In this document: positions 27,729-36,236 of the stretch, piece after piece | Numbering within the stretch: position 1 is the first letter of the stretch | How the letters are laid out: the number at the start of each line of letters is the position of its first letter | DNA from: Planctomycetota bacterium | GTDB lineage: Bacteria > Planctomycetota > Phycisphaerae > Phycisphaerales > UBA5793 | Reading direction: 5' to 3' | Assembly (NCBI GenBank): GCA_963205185.1 | Contig: CAUJHZ010000035.1 | Coordinates: forward strand, 1-64,000 | Length of the DNA stretch: 64,000 bases | The notes under the pieces: generated by a model | The model's input: only the letters and a program-made list of their open reading frames with translations | Told to the model about the DNA's origin: nothing | Database searches by the model: none | Made by a program: the position numbers and the translations under genes

Positions 27729-28574
27729 TCACTGCTGCGGCGGCTCGGGATCCGGCAGGGGCTGGCCGGGCTCGGGCAGCCGGTCGGGCGCCGTGAGATG
27801 TTCGACCAGGGCCGGCTCGTCCAGTGGCGTCACCTCGAACAAGACCAGCGAACCCAGTTCGCGGCGGAACACGTGCAGGCCCGCATCAGGCTGCGGCGGC
27901 GGCTCGTTGTCTTCATTCTCCAGCCGATCGACGAAGACCATCACCGGCTCGCCTTCCACCAGCGCCAGTACGCCGATGGTCTGCTTGCTGTAGATGTTGA
28001 AGAAGTTCAGCCCCTTGGCATCCACGCCCGCCGGCAGCGGCAGGTTCATGGAAAGCATCTGGCCGAACGCATCCTTGAACACCATGGCGAAGACCGCATC
28101 GTCGCTGCAGACCCACTCCTCCTTGAAGCCTGAATCCACGGTGTGGCGGTACGCCTGCATGAGAGATCGGTGCGGCCCGGAGTCGTAGGCGCCCTCGGGC
28201 GAGCCCGTCATGATCGTCGCGATCTGCCACAGGCCGACAATGCCCAGCAGCAGTGCAGCCGCCACGGCAAAGCGGCGCCATGCCGCGGGCAGACGCAGTT
28301 TCATCTGCGGCGGACTCTGCACAGCGCGTGCCTCGTCGTCGCCAGCCGTTTCGATGTGCTTGCGGATGGCGGCAAGCACGCGATCGGGCGCGGGCGGCTG
28401 GGAGTAGCGGTTGAGCGACTCGTCGATGCGCCGTTGGCGTTCGATCTCGTCGGCGAGCGCTGCATCCTCGGCGAGGCGGGCCTCGAAAGCGCTGCGCTCT
28501 TCAACCGACATGAGGCCGTCGAGGTAGCGATCGAGGGCGTCGCCGCGGTCATGCCCGGAGGAGGTCGTGTTCAT
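27729..28574 (-). CDS. Probable transmembrane anti-sigma factor
   Basis: This 281-residue protein sits directly after an ECF sigma gene and overlaps it by four bases. Its N-terminus (ALDRYLDGLMSVEERSAFEARL, 13-34) is the type found in anti-sigma factors, but without the His-x3-Cys-x2-Cys zinc motif. One membrane helix lies at about 101-122 (RFAVAAALLLGIVGLWQIAT), so residues 1-100 would hold sigma in the cytosol and 123-281 would face outward as a sensor. The outer part has no family I recognise and ends in a Pro/Glu-rich tail. The assignment rests on position and layout. Confidence 0.75.
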   Translation of the reverse strand: MNTTSSGHDRGDALDRYLDGLMSVEERSAFEARLAEDAALADEIERQRRIDESLNRYSQPPAPDRVLAAIRKHIETAGDDEARAVQSPPQMKLRLPAAWRRFAVAAALLLGIVGLWQIATIMTGSPEGAYDSGPHRSLMQAYRHTVDSGFKEEWVCSDDAVFAMVFKDAFGQMLSMNLPLPAGVDAKGLNFFNIYSKQTIGVLALVEGEPVMVFVDRLENEDNEPPPQPDAGLHVFRRELGSLVLFEVTPLDEPALVEHLTAPDRLPEPGQPLPDPEPPQQ

Positions 28575-29281
28575 GCGCCCTCCCTCCCGCCGGAGCCGGT
28601 TGAGGCGCCGGTCGAATCCGCAAGCCGGTCGCGCAGCGCGGTGCGGGCCCGGTGGACATGGCTCATGGCGGTGCCTTCGGCGATGTCGAGCGTGCGGGCG
28701 ATCTCGCGGTATTCCATGCCTTCGATCGTGCGGAGCAGCAGGCAGGCGCGGGCGGTGTCGCTGATCCCATCGAGGGCGCGGACGAGCCGGTCGTCGAACG
28801 CCGCCTGTCCGCCGGGCAGTGAGAGGTTGGCGGCGAGGCGGAGTGGATCAGCCTTGCCGCGCTCGCCGCGCGGAGGCTGACCGGAGTCGGCGTCGATGAG
28901 CGCGGGATCGGTCGAAGCGCTGGTGTGGCGTCGATTGCGTCGGGCGAGGTTGAGAGCGGCGTAGCGCACCGTTTGACCCATCCAGGCGACAAAATTCGTG
29001 CCCCGCTGGAAATGATCCAGCTTTCCCAGGGCGATGATCGCGGCTTCCTGCACAACGTCTTCGGCGAGGTTGCGATCGTGAATCAGGCCGAGCGCGATGT
29101 ACCACAGGACCCGAAAAGACTGCTCGAACAGCGCCGCAAACTCGCCAGGCGAGATCTGCCCGGCGCGGGGTTGCGGCGCGGCCCCCCCTTCGCCGTGAGA
29201 CGCTCGGGGCCGCACGGCGGCCGGCGCGTCCGCGCGCTCCTGGTCGCGTTGGGATTCAGAGCCGGCCATGCGTTTTTCCAC
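28571..29281 (-). CDS. ECF-type RNA polymerase sigma factor
   Basis: This 236-residue sigma-70 family protein has a Pro/Ala-rich head of about 45 residues, then sigma region 2 (FRVLWYIALGLIHDRNLAED, VVQEAAIIALGKLDHF) and region 4 (LLLRTIEGMEYREIARTLDI, with SHVHRARTALRDRL as recognition helix). There is no region 3. The linker between them is long, about 45 residues. It is coupled by a four-base overlap to the anti-sigma gene. The PEP-CTERM-like genes upstream on the same strand are possible targets, which is a guess from position only. A Met at residue 5 is an alternative start. Confidence 0.88.
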   Translation of the reverse strand: MEKRMAGSESQRDQERADAPAAVRPRASHGEGGAAPQPRAGQISPGEFAALFEQSFRVLWYIALGLIHDRNLAEDVVQEAAIIALGKLDHFQRGTNFVAWMGQTVRYAALNLARRNRRHTSASTDPALIDADSGQPPRGERGKADPLRLAANLSLPGGQAAFDDRLVRALDGISDTARACLLLRTIEGMEYREIARTLDIAEGTAMSHVHRARTALRDRLADSTGASTGSGGREGA

Positions 29282-29347
29282 AGCACGAATGTAGGACCCC
29301 GGCGGCGTTCATTGCATCTTTCCCGCCGCAAGGGCAAACACAACGCA

Positions 29348-29377
29348 AACGACCCGGCCCAAGAGGGCCGGGTCGTT
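29348..29377. terminator. Terminator between a PEP-CTERM-like gene and the sigma gene
   Basis: A perfect 13-base GC-rich stem (29348-29360 with 29365-29377) has the loop AAGA. On the minus strand TTTGCG follows. It ends transcription of the minus-strand gene at 29409. Confidence 0.75.
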
Positions 29378-29408
29378 GATCGTACCAGGATGGAATGGTC
29401 GGAGCGTC

Positions 29409-30146
29409 TCAGGCCGTGCGGCGGCGACGTCCGATACCGAGGAACCCTGCCGCGGGCAGAAGGCAAAGCATCGACGCCGGAGCCGGGATGATGGTGAATC
29501 CCACGCCGTCGATGTAGTGGCCCGCGAATTCCGAACCAGCCACGTCGTTGTAGACGTCTTCGGAAACGGCGATGCGAATGGCGATGAAATCGGTCTCCTC
29601 GGGGAGAATGAAGCTCAGGCGCGCTTCCTCCCAGGAGCCGACGTCGCCATCGCTGTGAATGCTCGACTGGGTGGCGCCGAGTTCACTGCGACCCCACTGC
29701 GCGGGGAACGAACTCGCGTCGCCCGAGTAGGCGTACACGCTGACGGAGAACATCGTGTCCACGTCGATCGAGTAGTCGTCCGCGACGCGGTTGAAGAACG
29801 CGCTGCCGTCGATTCGGCCGTTCCCTGAGTTGATCATGGACCGGTAGTCGGACATGTCAACGAGTTGCCAGAGTTCGGAGCCCATCGACGGGGCGGGCCC
29901 GTTGACGGTGGTGGCGTTGAACCGGAGCATGTTGACGCCCTCGAATGGGCGAACCTCATTCTCCTGCTCGACGATGGACGACATGTCCCCGCGCCAGTAG
30001 CCGTAGCCATTCGGCAGGGCGCCGGTCGTCTCGGTCATGGTCTCGAACCCCCCGTTGGCGACCAGCACATCCGCCTCCGCGGCTCCGGCCGTGCCCATGG
30101 CTGCGGCCGCACCGATGAGAAGCGCTGTGTACTTCGATGGTTTCAT
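29409..30146 (-). CDS. PEP-CTERM-like sorted surface protein, copy 1
   Basis: This 245-residue secreted protein has a leader (MKPSKYTALLIGAAAAMGTA, cleavage near AEA). The core recurs in the two next genes: NAGFETM..TTG-LPxxYGYWRGDM near the start, FEGVxMLRF, a central FNRV, and EFAGHYIDGVGFTIIP before the tail. The tail PAPASMLCLLPAAGFLGIGRRRRTA is a PEP-CTERM-type sorting signal: Pro-rich turn, membrane helix, Arg cluster. In such systems an exosortase cuts and anchors the protein; none is in this window. The Met at 30146 follows an AG-rich ribosome site. Confidence 0.82.
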   Translation of the reverse strand: MKPSKYTALLIGAAAAMGTAGAAEADVLVANGGFETMTETTGALPNGYGYWRGDMSSIVEQENEVRPFEGVNMLRFNATTVNGPAPSMGSELWQLVDMSDYRSMINSGNGRIDGSAFFNRVADDYSIDVDTMFSVSVYAYSGDASSFPAQWGRSELGATQSSIHSDGDVGSWEEARLSFILPEETDFIAIRIAVSEDVYNDVAGSEFAGHYIDGVGFTIIPAPASMLCLLPAAGFLGIGRRRRTA

Positions 30147-30537
30147 CTCTCTCTTCTCCCTATGAGGTGAGCAATCAGTTTCATGAACCACGCACGAGCC
30201 GTGGTCCATCGATCATCCACACGATAGGTTAATCGCGATGGTCCAACCGGCTACCGATTTGGGCCGATTTCGCCGAAAAACGCTGCGACTGAATTTTTCA
30301 AAATCCGCGTTTTTGGCGCGATATCGATACCCATAAGCAAATACCTTGCAAAACGGGCGTCGGACGAGCGCTCCGCACGCGCGCCGCGGCCATCTGGGCA
30401 TCCGGACATGCGCACATTTGCGAACCGTGACGGCGCGGCGTCTTCGATTCAGTCCGCCACCGCCGCCGGATGATCAGAAAACGAACGACCCGGCCGCACG
30501 GGCCGGGTCGCATGAGACGTTCAACTGGATCTTTGAA
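30147..30537. other. Intergenic stretch between PEP-CTERM-like copies 2 and 1
   Basis: No gene was found. It contains the terminator of copy 2 (30486-30510), a short inverted repeat ACCACG/CGTGGT at 30187-30205 and an A/T-richer zone at about 30285-30345 that is the likeliest promoter area for copy 1. Confidence 0.5.
30486..30510 (-). terminator. Intrinsic terminator after PEP-CTERM-like copy 2
   Basis: A ten-base perfect stem (30486-30495 with 30501-30510) has a five-base loop and, on the minus strand, is followed by TTCGTTTTC. It lies 27 bases past the stop of the gene at 30538. Confidence 0.8.
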
Positions 30538-31272
30538 TCACGCGTGGCGGCGACGGCGGCCGAGGGCGAGCAGGCCGGCGGGCGCCAGGCACAGCAGCGA
30601 AGCCGGGGTCGGGATGATCGTGAAGCCGACGCCGTCCACGTAGTGGCCGGCAAACTCGGCGCCGCTGACGTCATTGAAGATGTTTTCGGTCGCGCTGAGG
30701 CGAAGCACCACGAAATCAGTCGCTTGCGGGAGGAGGAAGGACAGCGACGCCTGCTGCCAGGACTGAAGATCGCCATCGCTGGCGAAGGCGGACTGGCTCG
30801 AGCCGAGTTCGTTGTGAGTCCACTGGCTCGGGAAGGTATCCGCCGAACCGGCGTAGGCATACACGCCGATGGAGAACATGGTGTCAACAGCTGAGCCGAA
30901 CGACTGATTGACGCGGTTGAAATACGCGCCGGCGTCGATCTGGCCATTGCCCGAGCGGATCATTGATTCGTACGAGGAAACGTCGATGATCTGCCATATC
31001 TCCGCGCCGACCGCGCCCGAGGCGCCGTTTCGCGTCGTGTTGTCGAAGCGAAGCATGCAGATGCCTTCGAAGGGCAGGATGTCGTTCTCCGTGCCGACGA
31101 TCGTGCTCATATCGCCGCGCCAGTACCCGTAGCCGTTGGGCAGGGTACCGGTGGTCGACACCATCGTCTCGAAGCCCGCGTTGGAAATCATGTCAGCTTG
31201 AACCGCGCCGGCGGCGCCAAAGACGGCCGCGACTGCACCAAGGGACACGACGCTGCGAAGAACAGATTTCAT
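30538..31272 (-). CDS. PEP-CTERM-like sorted surface protein, copy 2
   Basis: This 244-residue paralogue has a leader of about 26 residues (MKSVLRSVVSLGAVAAVFGA, ending VQA). It shares with copies 1 and 3 the blocks NAGFETMVSTTGTLPNGYGY, WRGDMSTIV, FEGICMLRFDN, YFNRVNQ and EFAGHYVDGVGFTIIP. The sorting tail is TPASLLCLAPAGLLALGRRRR followed by His-Ala, so it has the helix and Arg cluster but TPAS rather than a strict PEP. The fold is probably a beta-sandwich of the carbohydrate-binding type. Its substrate is not known. Confidence 0.82.
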   Translation of the reverse strand: MKSVLRSVVSLGAVAAVFGAAGAVQADMISNAGFETMVSTTGTLPNGYGYWRGDMSTIVGTENDILPFEGICMLRFDNTTRNGASGAVGAEIWQIIDVSSYESMIRSGNGQIDAGAYFNRVNQSFGSAVDTMFSIGVYAYAGSADTFPSQWTHNELGSSQSAFASDGDLQSWQQASLSFLLPQATDFVVLRLSATENIFNDVSGAEFAGHYVDGVGFTIIPTPASLLCLAPAGLLALGRRRRHA

Positions 31273-31496
31273 CTCACTCTCCCCGTAAAACAGATCCCAC
31301 CGAAAGCAGGTTCGCGCGAGCGCGCAGCCTATTCGGACGCGTTAGAATACCACAACTCCGGCGATAATGCAAGAGAGTCACGGAAGATTTGCGAAAACTG
31401 TCGAGGTTTTTGCTCAGCGCGGCACGGTCCCAGTCGGGAAGGCCGCCCGAATGCGGCGGAGAATTTGGTTTAAGTTAGGGAATCGGTGGAAGGAAA

Positions 31497-31522
31497 GGGC
31501 TCGGCCCGCTACGGCCGAGCCC
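31497..31522 (-). terminator. Intrinsic terminator after PEP-CTERM-like copy 3
   Basis: A ten-base stem (31497-31506 with 31513-31522) has a six-base loop and, on the minus strand, is followed by TTTCCTTCC. It lies 35 bases past the stop of the gene at 31558. Confidence 0.75.
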
Positions 31523-31557
31523 CTCTCGAAGGCGCTCTTCGGCCCCCCCCGGGGCGC

Positions 31558-32292
31558 TTACGGCCGTCGTTGCCGGCGGCCCAGCAGCAGCAGGCTGGCG
31601 GGCAGGAGGCAGGCAATCGAGGCCGGGGTGGGAATGATGGTGAATCCCACGCCGTCCACATAGTGCCCGGCGAATTCGTTGCCGGTGACGTCGTTGTAGA
31701 CGTTTTCGGATGCGCTGACTCGAATCGCGATGAAATCGGTCGCGTCGGGCAGATTCCACCGCAGCGCGATCTGCTCCCAGGTTTCGGCGTAGCCATCCGA
31801 TTCGAACGCGAGCATGGCGGAGCCAAGTTCGCGATGGCCCCACTGGCCGGGGAACGAGCCGACTTCGCCCGCGTACGCATACACCCCCAGCGAGAACATC
31901 GTGTCAACCGGCGTCTCGACAGGCACGCCCACGCGATTGAACCAGGCGCCCGCATCGGCGATCGCTCCGCCGGATCGGATCAGCGGCATGTACGACGAAA
32001 CGTCGATGATCTGCCAGAGTTCTGAGCCAATCGACGGTGATGAGCCGTGCGCTGTCGTGTGATCGAAGCGCAGCATGCAGACGCCTTCGAACGGAATGAT
32101 GTCATTCTCTCCGTGGACGATGTTGGTCATGTCTCCGCGCCAGTAGCCGTAGTCCGTCGGCAGCGGTCCTGTGGTGGAGATCATGTTCTCGAAGCCGGCG
32201 TTGGTGATCACGTCGGCGCGGGTCGCGCCGAACATGCTGCAGGCGACGGCGGCGGCGCCTGCAAGGAGTAACTTGCATCTCGTGTTGTTCAT
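31558..32292 (-). CDS. PEP-CTERM-like sorted surface protein, copy 3
   Basis: This 244-residue paralogue is the first of the trio in transcription order. Its Met at 32292 follows GGAGGAAG and starts a leader ending near TRA. It carries the same blocks (NAGFENMISTTGPLPTDYGY, WRGDMTNIV, FEGVCMLRFDH, FNRVGVPVETPVDTMFSLG, EFAGHYVDGVGFTIIP). The tail is TPASIACLLPASLLLLGRRQ followed by RRP. It has its own terminator and about 285 bases separate it from copy 2, so the three genes are transcribed separately. Confidence 0.82.
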   Translation of the reverse strand: MNNTRCKLLLAGAAAVACSMFGATRADVITNAGFENMISTTGPLPTDYGYWRGDMTNIVHGENDIIPFEGVCMLRFDHTTAHGSSPSIGSELWQIIDVSSYMPLIRSGGAIADAGAWFNRVGVPVETPVDTMFSLGVYAYAGEVGSFPGQWGHRELGSAMLAFESDGYAETWEQIALRWNLPDATDFIAIRVSASENVYNDVTGNEFAGHYVDGVGFTIIPTPASIACLLPASLLLLGRRQRRP

Positions 32293-32591
32293 CTTACTTC
32301 CTCCAATCGAGATGACCGCGATCGGCTCGTCGGTTCCGCAATGCGGCGCAGCCTGACATCGCCTGTTCAAGAATACACCCAACTGCAGGAAGCGTGCGTG
32401 GTTGGCGGCGGTTTCTGACGATTCCGGGAACGCCGCCCCGAGGGAGACACATTAAGCACTTCCCCCCGTCGCACACCCGCGTGTGAAAGGCGAATTCCAT
32501 TTCCGCGAGAGCGTCAAATGTGCGCGTGCGCGCGGCGCTCACCTCTGCTTATGACGCTGCGGAGCCTGCCGTTGCCAGCGCGATGCGCGAC

Positions 32592-33239
32592 TCATTCCTG
32601 CGGCCGGCACGCCGCCACCAGGCGCTCGAACAGGCCCAGACCCAGAGCGGCATCGGCTGTGCGCTCCGGATGCCACTGCACGCCGACGCGAAAGCGGCAG
32701 GCGGGATCGACCAGCGCTTCGATCACGCCATCGTCAGACAGTGCGGCGACTTCGAGGCTGCCCGAGTCAGACACGGCCTGGCGGTGATGGCTCTGCACCT
32801 GTCCCGAGCCGATGGCGCCGCTGACCGCGTGCATCCTGTGGCCCCAGTGCTTTTCGTGCGTGGGCAGCGTCTCAGGCAGGCGCTGGTGCAGATCGCCGCC
32901 GGCAACGAGGGCCATCAGTTGCATGCCCAGGCACACGCCCAGCGCCGGTTGCTGACGCGGCAGCCGCTCGAGCAGCGCCACTTCAAACGCCTGGCGATCG
33001 GAATCAAGCGGCGTGGCGAGCGGGTGCGTGGCGCGGCCGAAGGGTTCCATGCGCGGATCGTCGCCCCCGGAGAAGACAAAGCCGGCGCACAGCGCAAGAT
33101 ACTCGTCGAGACAGTCCAGGTGGTGAGGGAGCACGATCGGCGTGCCGCCTGCCTGAGCGATCATCAGCGAATAGGCGCGCGCGGATTTGTAGAACCGATC
33201 ATCCGCGTCCGCCGTGATGCCGATGACGGGTCGTGCCAT
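32592..33239 (-). CDS. Gamma-glutamyl hydrolase-like class I glutamine amidotransferase (peptidase C26)
   Basis: This 215-residue enzyme of the PuuD family splits gamma-glutamyl bonds; the PuuD member hydrolyses gamma-glutamyl-GABA in putrescine breakdown. The nucleophile elbow is GVCLGMQLMALV with Cys103, and the His/Glu pair is His190 and Glu192 in VGVQWHPER. FSGGDDPR (57-64) is the oxyanion region. No other putrescine gene is nearby, so the exact substrate is open. It follows the signal peptidase gene by nine bases on the same strand and is probably co-transcribed with it. Confidence 0.85.
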   Translation of the reverse strand: MARPVIGITADADDRFYKSARAYSLMIAQAGGTPIVLPHHLDCLDEYLALCAGFVFSGGDDPRMEPFGRATHPLATPLDSDRQAFEVALLERLPRQQPALGVCLGMQLMALVAGGDLHQRLPETLPTHEKHWGHRMHAVSGAIGSGQVQSHHRQAVSDSGSLEVAALSDDGVIEALVDPACRFRVGVQWHPERTADAALGLGLFERLVAACRPQE

Positions 33240-33248
33240 GGCGGGTGA

Positions 33249-34946
33249 TCAGTGAATGAACCGCATGGCGCCGAAATTGGGTACGAATCGAACCGCGCCT
33301 TCGCGCACGCCTTCGGGCGAGGGGAAGTAGACGAAGAACGCTTTGCCGAGCAGCAGTTTGCGATTGACCACGCCCGGCGCATCGTCGATTTCCTGGGCGA
33401 TCCACGGAGCGGGGTTGCCCCACAGCCGGCCGTCGAGGCTGGCCGGGCTGTTGTCACCGCAGCAGAAGTATTGATCTTCGTCGAGAAGCAGCAGCGCAGT
33501 TGGATGCGTGGCCAGGGCAGGCTGAGAGCCACCGTGTTCGTTGGAAGGCCGGTAGTAGAGGTCTCGATCGAGTTGGACGCGGTGCAGCGTGACGGGTGAT
33601 CCGGCAAAGCGCCACTCCAGCCGAAGCGGCCTGGGCTGGTGCTCGGCGGACACGTACTGGTTGCTGCTGCCATCCTGCGCGGCCTGTGCCCCCGACAAGC
33701 CCGTGGCAAACAGCAGGCGCTCCGACGGATGCCAGTCATACGTCGCCTGGGCGATGCGCTGCCCGTCGATCCACAGCCACAGGGCCTGATCGACGTGCCA
33801 GAACTCGACGCTGGTCGGCCGGCCGGCGGGCGCGAAACCGTCGATCTGCTCGTCGGCGAGCACCACCCACGAAGCGGCGCCGTCCTGCGGCCGCATGCGC
33901 AACTGCACATTTGTCGGCGTGATCACGGCTTCAAATTCGTGTCCGCGACACTCGAGGTGAATCGTCGATTCCAGTCCGTCGGCGTCGGGCGCGATCATCC
34001 CGGCGAGGCGGATATCCGAGACATTGAGCGGCTGACTCACACGATCATCCTCGACCGGCTCGTTGTACGCCACGCGGTCGGTGACGGCCCGGCTCGGAGC
34101 GAACGCGAGTGGGGCGGGCGATGGCGAATCGGCCCGATAGGAGCGCCGGTTTGCCACGTCCCAGCCCTCGCCGGACCAGGGCGGCAGCCAGCCGCCGCGC
34201 AGACGATCGGGATCGATGGGAATGAACTCGCTGTGGTACACGGGCTGCCAGACGTGGCGCTGCACGTGCTCAGGCTTTCGCCGCACCTCGAACCACTCGG
34301 AGGCCAGCGCCCCGTCTTCGCGAATCAGTTCGTGCAGGAATTCGGCGGCCTGCTCGCGAGTGGCGTCGGCGGCGAGCCCGGCGCTGCGCAGTTTCTCGAT
34401 CGCATCGGTCACGGAGAACACGTCGCCGTCGGCGAGCCAGATCGCCTCGCTGGGCAGACCGATGAGTCGTTTGATGTAATTTTGTGTTGGATCCGTGGGG
34501 TTCTTGAAGACCACGACGTCAAATCGAGTGGGATCAAAGAACGAATAGAGATACTTGAGCACGAGGATGCGGTCGCCCATCCGCGTACGGCGATTGGAGA
34601 TCACGATCTCATCGGCCCGGTTGCTCATGAGCATCGGGTCGGTGAGCACATACGGCGATTGGCCGCCGAGCACCGGCCCGGCCTGGTTGTTGCCGGCGTT
34701 GGAATCGGAGCCGTTCGGGCCGACGGTGTAGTTGTACCCGCTGTCGGGGGCGCGGACGGCGGCGTGGGCGCCCAGCAGCGTCGGCGCCATCGAGCCGGTC
34801 GGGATGACGAACGCCTCGACGACAAAGCCGCGAAAGGTGAACGCGAGGATAAACGCGATGAGCAGCGACTGGAGCGTGTCGATGACCGACAGATCCTCGC
34901 GGTCGTGTTCTCCCGCCGCCTTGTCGGTGTCGTCAGTGTGGGGCAC
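33249..34946 (-). CDS. lepB: Signal peptidase I with large insertion
   Basis: This is a 565-residue membrane protease that removes signal peptides of secreted proteins. A membrane helix lies at about 25-45, followed at once by box B, IPTGSMAPTLLG, with nucleophile Ser52. Box D holds Lys159 in NYIKRLIGLP, and the last box CCGDNSPASLDGRLWG lies at about 492-507. Most bacterial enzymes have about 200-350 residues; here roughly 330 residues separate the Lys region from the last box and form an extra outer domain with several beta strands. Enlarged forms occur in planctomycetes. It serves the many secreted proteins of this region. Confidence 0.92.
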   Translation of the reverse strand: MPHTDDTDKAAGEHDREDLSVIDTLQSLLIAFILAFTFRGFVVEAFVIPTGSMAPTLLGAHAAVRAPDSGYNYTVGPNGSDSNAGNNQAGPVLGGQSPYVLTDPMLMSNRADEIVISNRRTRMGDRILVLKYLYSFFDPTRFDVVVFKNPTDPTQNYIKRLIGLPSEAIWLADGDVFSVTDAIEKLRSAGLAADATREQAAEFLHELIREDGALASEWFEVRRKPEHVQRHVWQPVYHSEFIPIDPDRLRGGWLPPWSGEGWDVANRRSYRADSPSPAPLAFAPSRAVTDRVAYNEPVEDDRVSQPLNVSDIRLAGMIAPDADGLESTIHLECRGHEFEAVITPTNVQLRMRPQDGAASWVVLADEQIDGFAPAGRPTSVEFWHVDQALWLWIDGQRIAQATYDWHPSERLLFATGLSGAQAAQDGSSNQYVSAEHQPRPLRLEWRFAGSPVTLHRVQLDRDLYYRPSNEHGGSQPALATHPTALLLLDEDQYFCCGDNSPASLDGRLWGNPAPWIAQEIDDAPGVVNRKLLLGKAFFVYFPSPEGVREGAVRFVPNFGAMRFIH

Positions 34947-35048
34947 GCCTGTTCTCCGGTCGTCGCGAAGCGGATCCTACGATGTTCGGCACGAATGATA
35001 TCGACCGGCGGGGCTCGAGGTGGCGTCTTTTGATCGGAGAGGTGGGCG

Positions 35049-36236
35049 ATGAGCCGGGACTTCGAATATGGCGTACCCGAGAGCGATGGCGAACGGGCAG
35101 CGCTGGGCGAGATTCTGCGACAGACCTTCAACTTCCAGCGCGAGCGCGTGCCGCAGTTTTTTGAACTGTCGGGCCACGAGAATCTGCGAGTGCTGCGCCA
35201 CGGCGGATCGGTGGTCGGCGGTCTGGTGATCGTTCACATGGGGCAGTTCTTCGGCGGCCGGTCGGTGAAGATGGCCGGCATCGCCGCGGTGGGAATCGAC
35301 CCGCACATGCGCGGCCAGGGCGCCGCCAGCGCGCTGATGAGCGCGGCGGTGCGCGAGATGCACGGCATGGGATACCCCATCACCTCGCTTTACCCGGCCA
35401 CGCAGCCGCTCTACCAGCGCGCCGGATACGAGCAGGCGGGAACGTTCTACCGCTGCGTTCTGCCCACCGCCGCCATCGATTCGCGCGATCGCGATCTGCA
35501 CCTGCGGGGAATCACCCAGGGGGATCTTGCCGCCGTCGAGCAGTGCTATGAGCAGCGGGCGCGGCACGTGAACGGGCACCTCGATCGCGGCCACTACGTC
35601 TGGACCCGGGCCCGGCATCACCGCAACGAGCCGGCGCGCGGCTTTCTCGTGGAGGGCAACGGCGGCGTCGAGGGATATGTCTGTTACGCGCACCAGGACT
35701 CGCCGACGCGGTCGTACAACCTCTACTGCACCGATCTCGTTGCGCTGACGCCGCGCGCGGCTCTGCGGCTGCTGCGCTTCTTTGCCGATCATCGCTCGAT
35801 GGTGGGCGACGTCATCTGGCATGGTCATCCCGGCGATGCGCTGCACCAGAACCTGCGCGAGCAGCACGTCCGAGACGAAGTGAAAGACCAGTGGATGCTG
35901 CGCCTGCTCGACGTCGGCGCCGCGCTCGAAGCGCGCGGCTACGAGCCGGGCGTGAGTGCCGAAGTTCACCTCGACGTGCACGACGACGCCGTGCTGCCCG
36001 AGATCAACCAGGGCCGCTGGCTGCTCCGCGTCGAAGGCGGCAGGGCAACGGCGCAGCGCGAGGCGGGTCGCGGGGACGTGCGCGTCAGCGTCCGCGGCCT
36101 GGCGTCGCTCTATTCAGGACTGCTCACGCCGTGGCAGGCAAGAGCAGCGGGGCGGCTCGAGGGCCGCGATGAAGCGATCGCGCCGCTGAGTGCGATCTTC
36201 GGCGGCGGCTCGCCGTGGATCGCCGATCACTTCTGA
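35049..36236 (+). CDS. Eis-like GNAT acetyltransferase with SCP2-type C-terminal domain
   Basis: This 395-residue protein has the layout of Eis: an N-terminal GNAT domain (about 1-150) with the acetyl-CoA loop VGIDPHMRGQGAASALM, LYPATQPLYQRAGYE as the closing signature, a second degenerate GNAT domain, and a sterol-carrier-like end (VLPEINQGRWLLRVEGGRA to PLSAIFGG). Eis members acetylate amines of aminoglycosides and lysines of proteins, so the substrate here is unknown. It is divergent from the signal peptidase gene and overlaps the convergent gene at 36227 by ten bases. Confidence 0.87.
   Translation: MSRDFEYGVPESDGERAALGEILRQTFNFQRERVPQFFELSGHENLRVLRHGGSVVGGLVIVHMGQFFGGRSVKMAGIAAVGIDPHMRGQGAASALMSAAVREMHGMGYPITSLYPATQPLYQRAGYEQAGTFYRCVLPTAAIDSRDRDLHLRGITQGDLAAVEQCYEQRARHVNGHLDRGHYVWTRARHHRNEPARGFLVEGNGGVEGYVCYAHQDSPTRSYNLYCTDLVALTPRAALRLLRFFADHRSMVGDVIWHGHPGDALHQNLREQHVRDEVKDQWMLRLLDVGAALEARGYEPGVSAEVHLDVHDDAVLPEINQGRWLLRVEGGRATAQREAGRGDVRVSVRGLASLYSGLLTPWQARAAGRLEGRDEAIAPLSAIFGGGSPWIADHF

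Noticed and set aside
31543-31556. C8 tract near the end of the third PEP-CTERM-like gene as a slippage site
   Set aside because: It lies beyond the stop codon, in the gap before the terminator, so a length change would not alter the protein.
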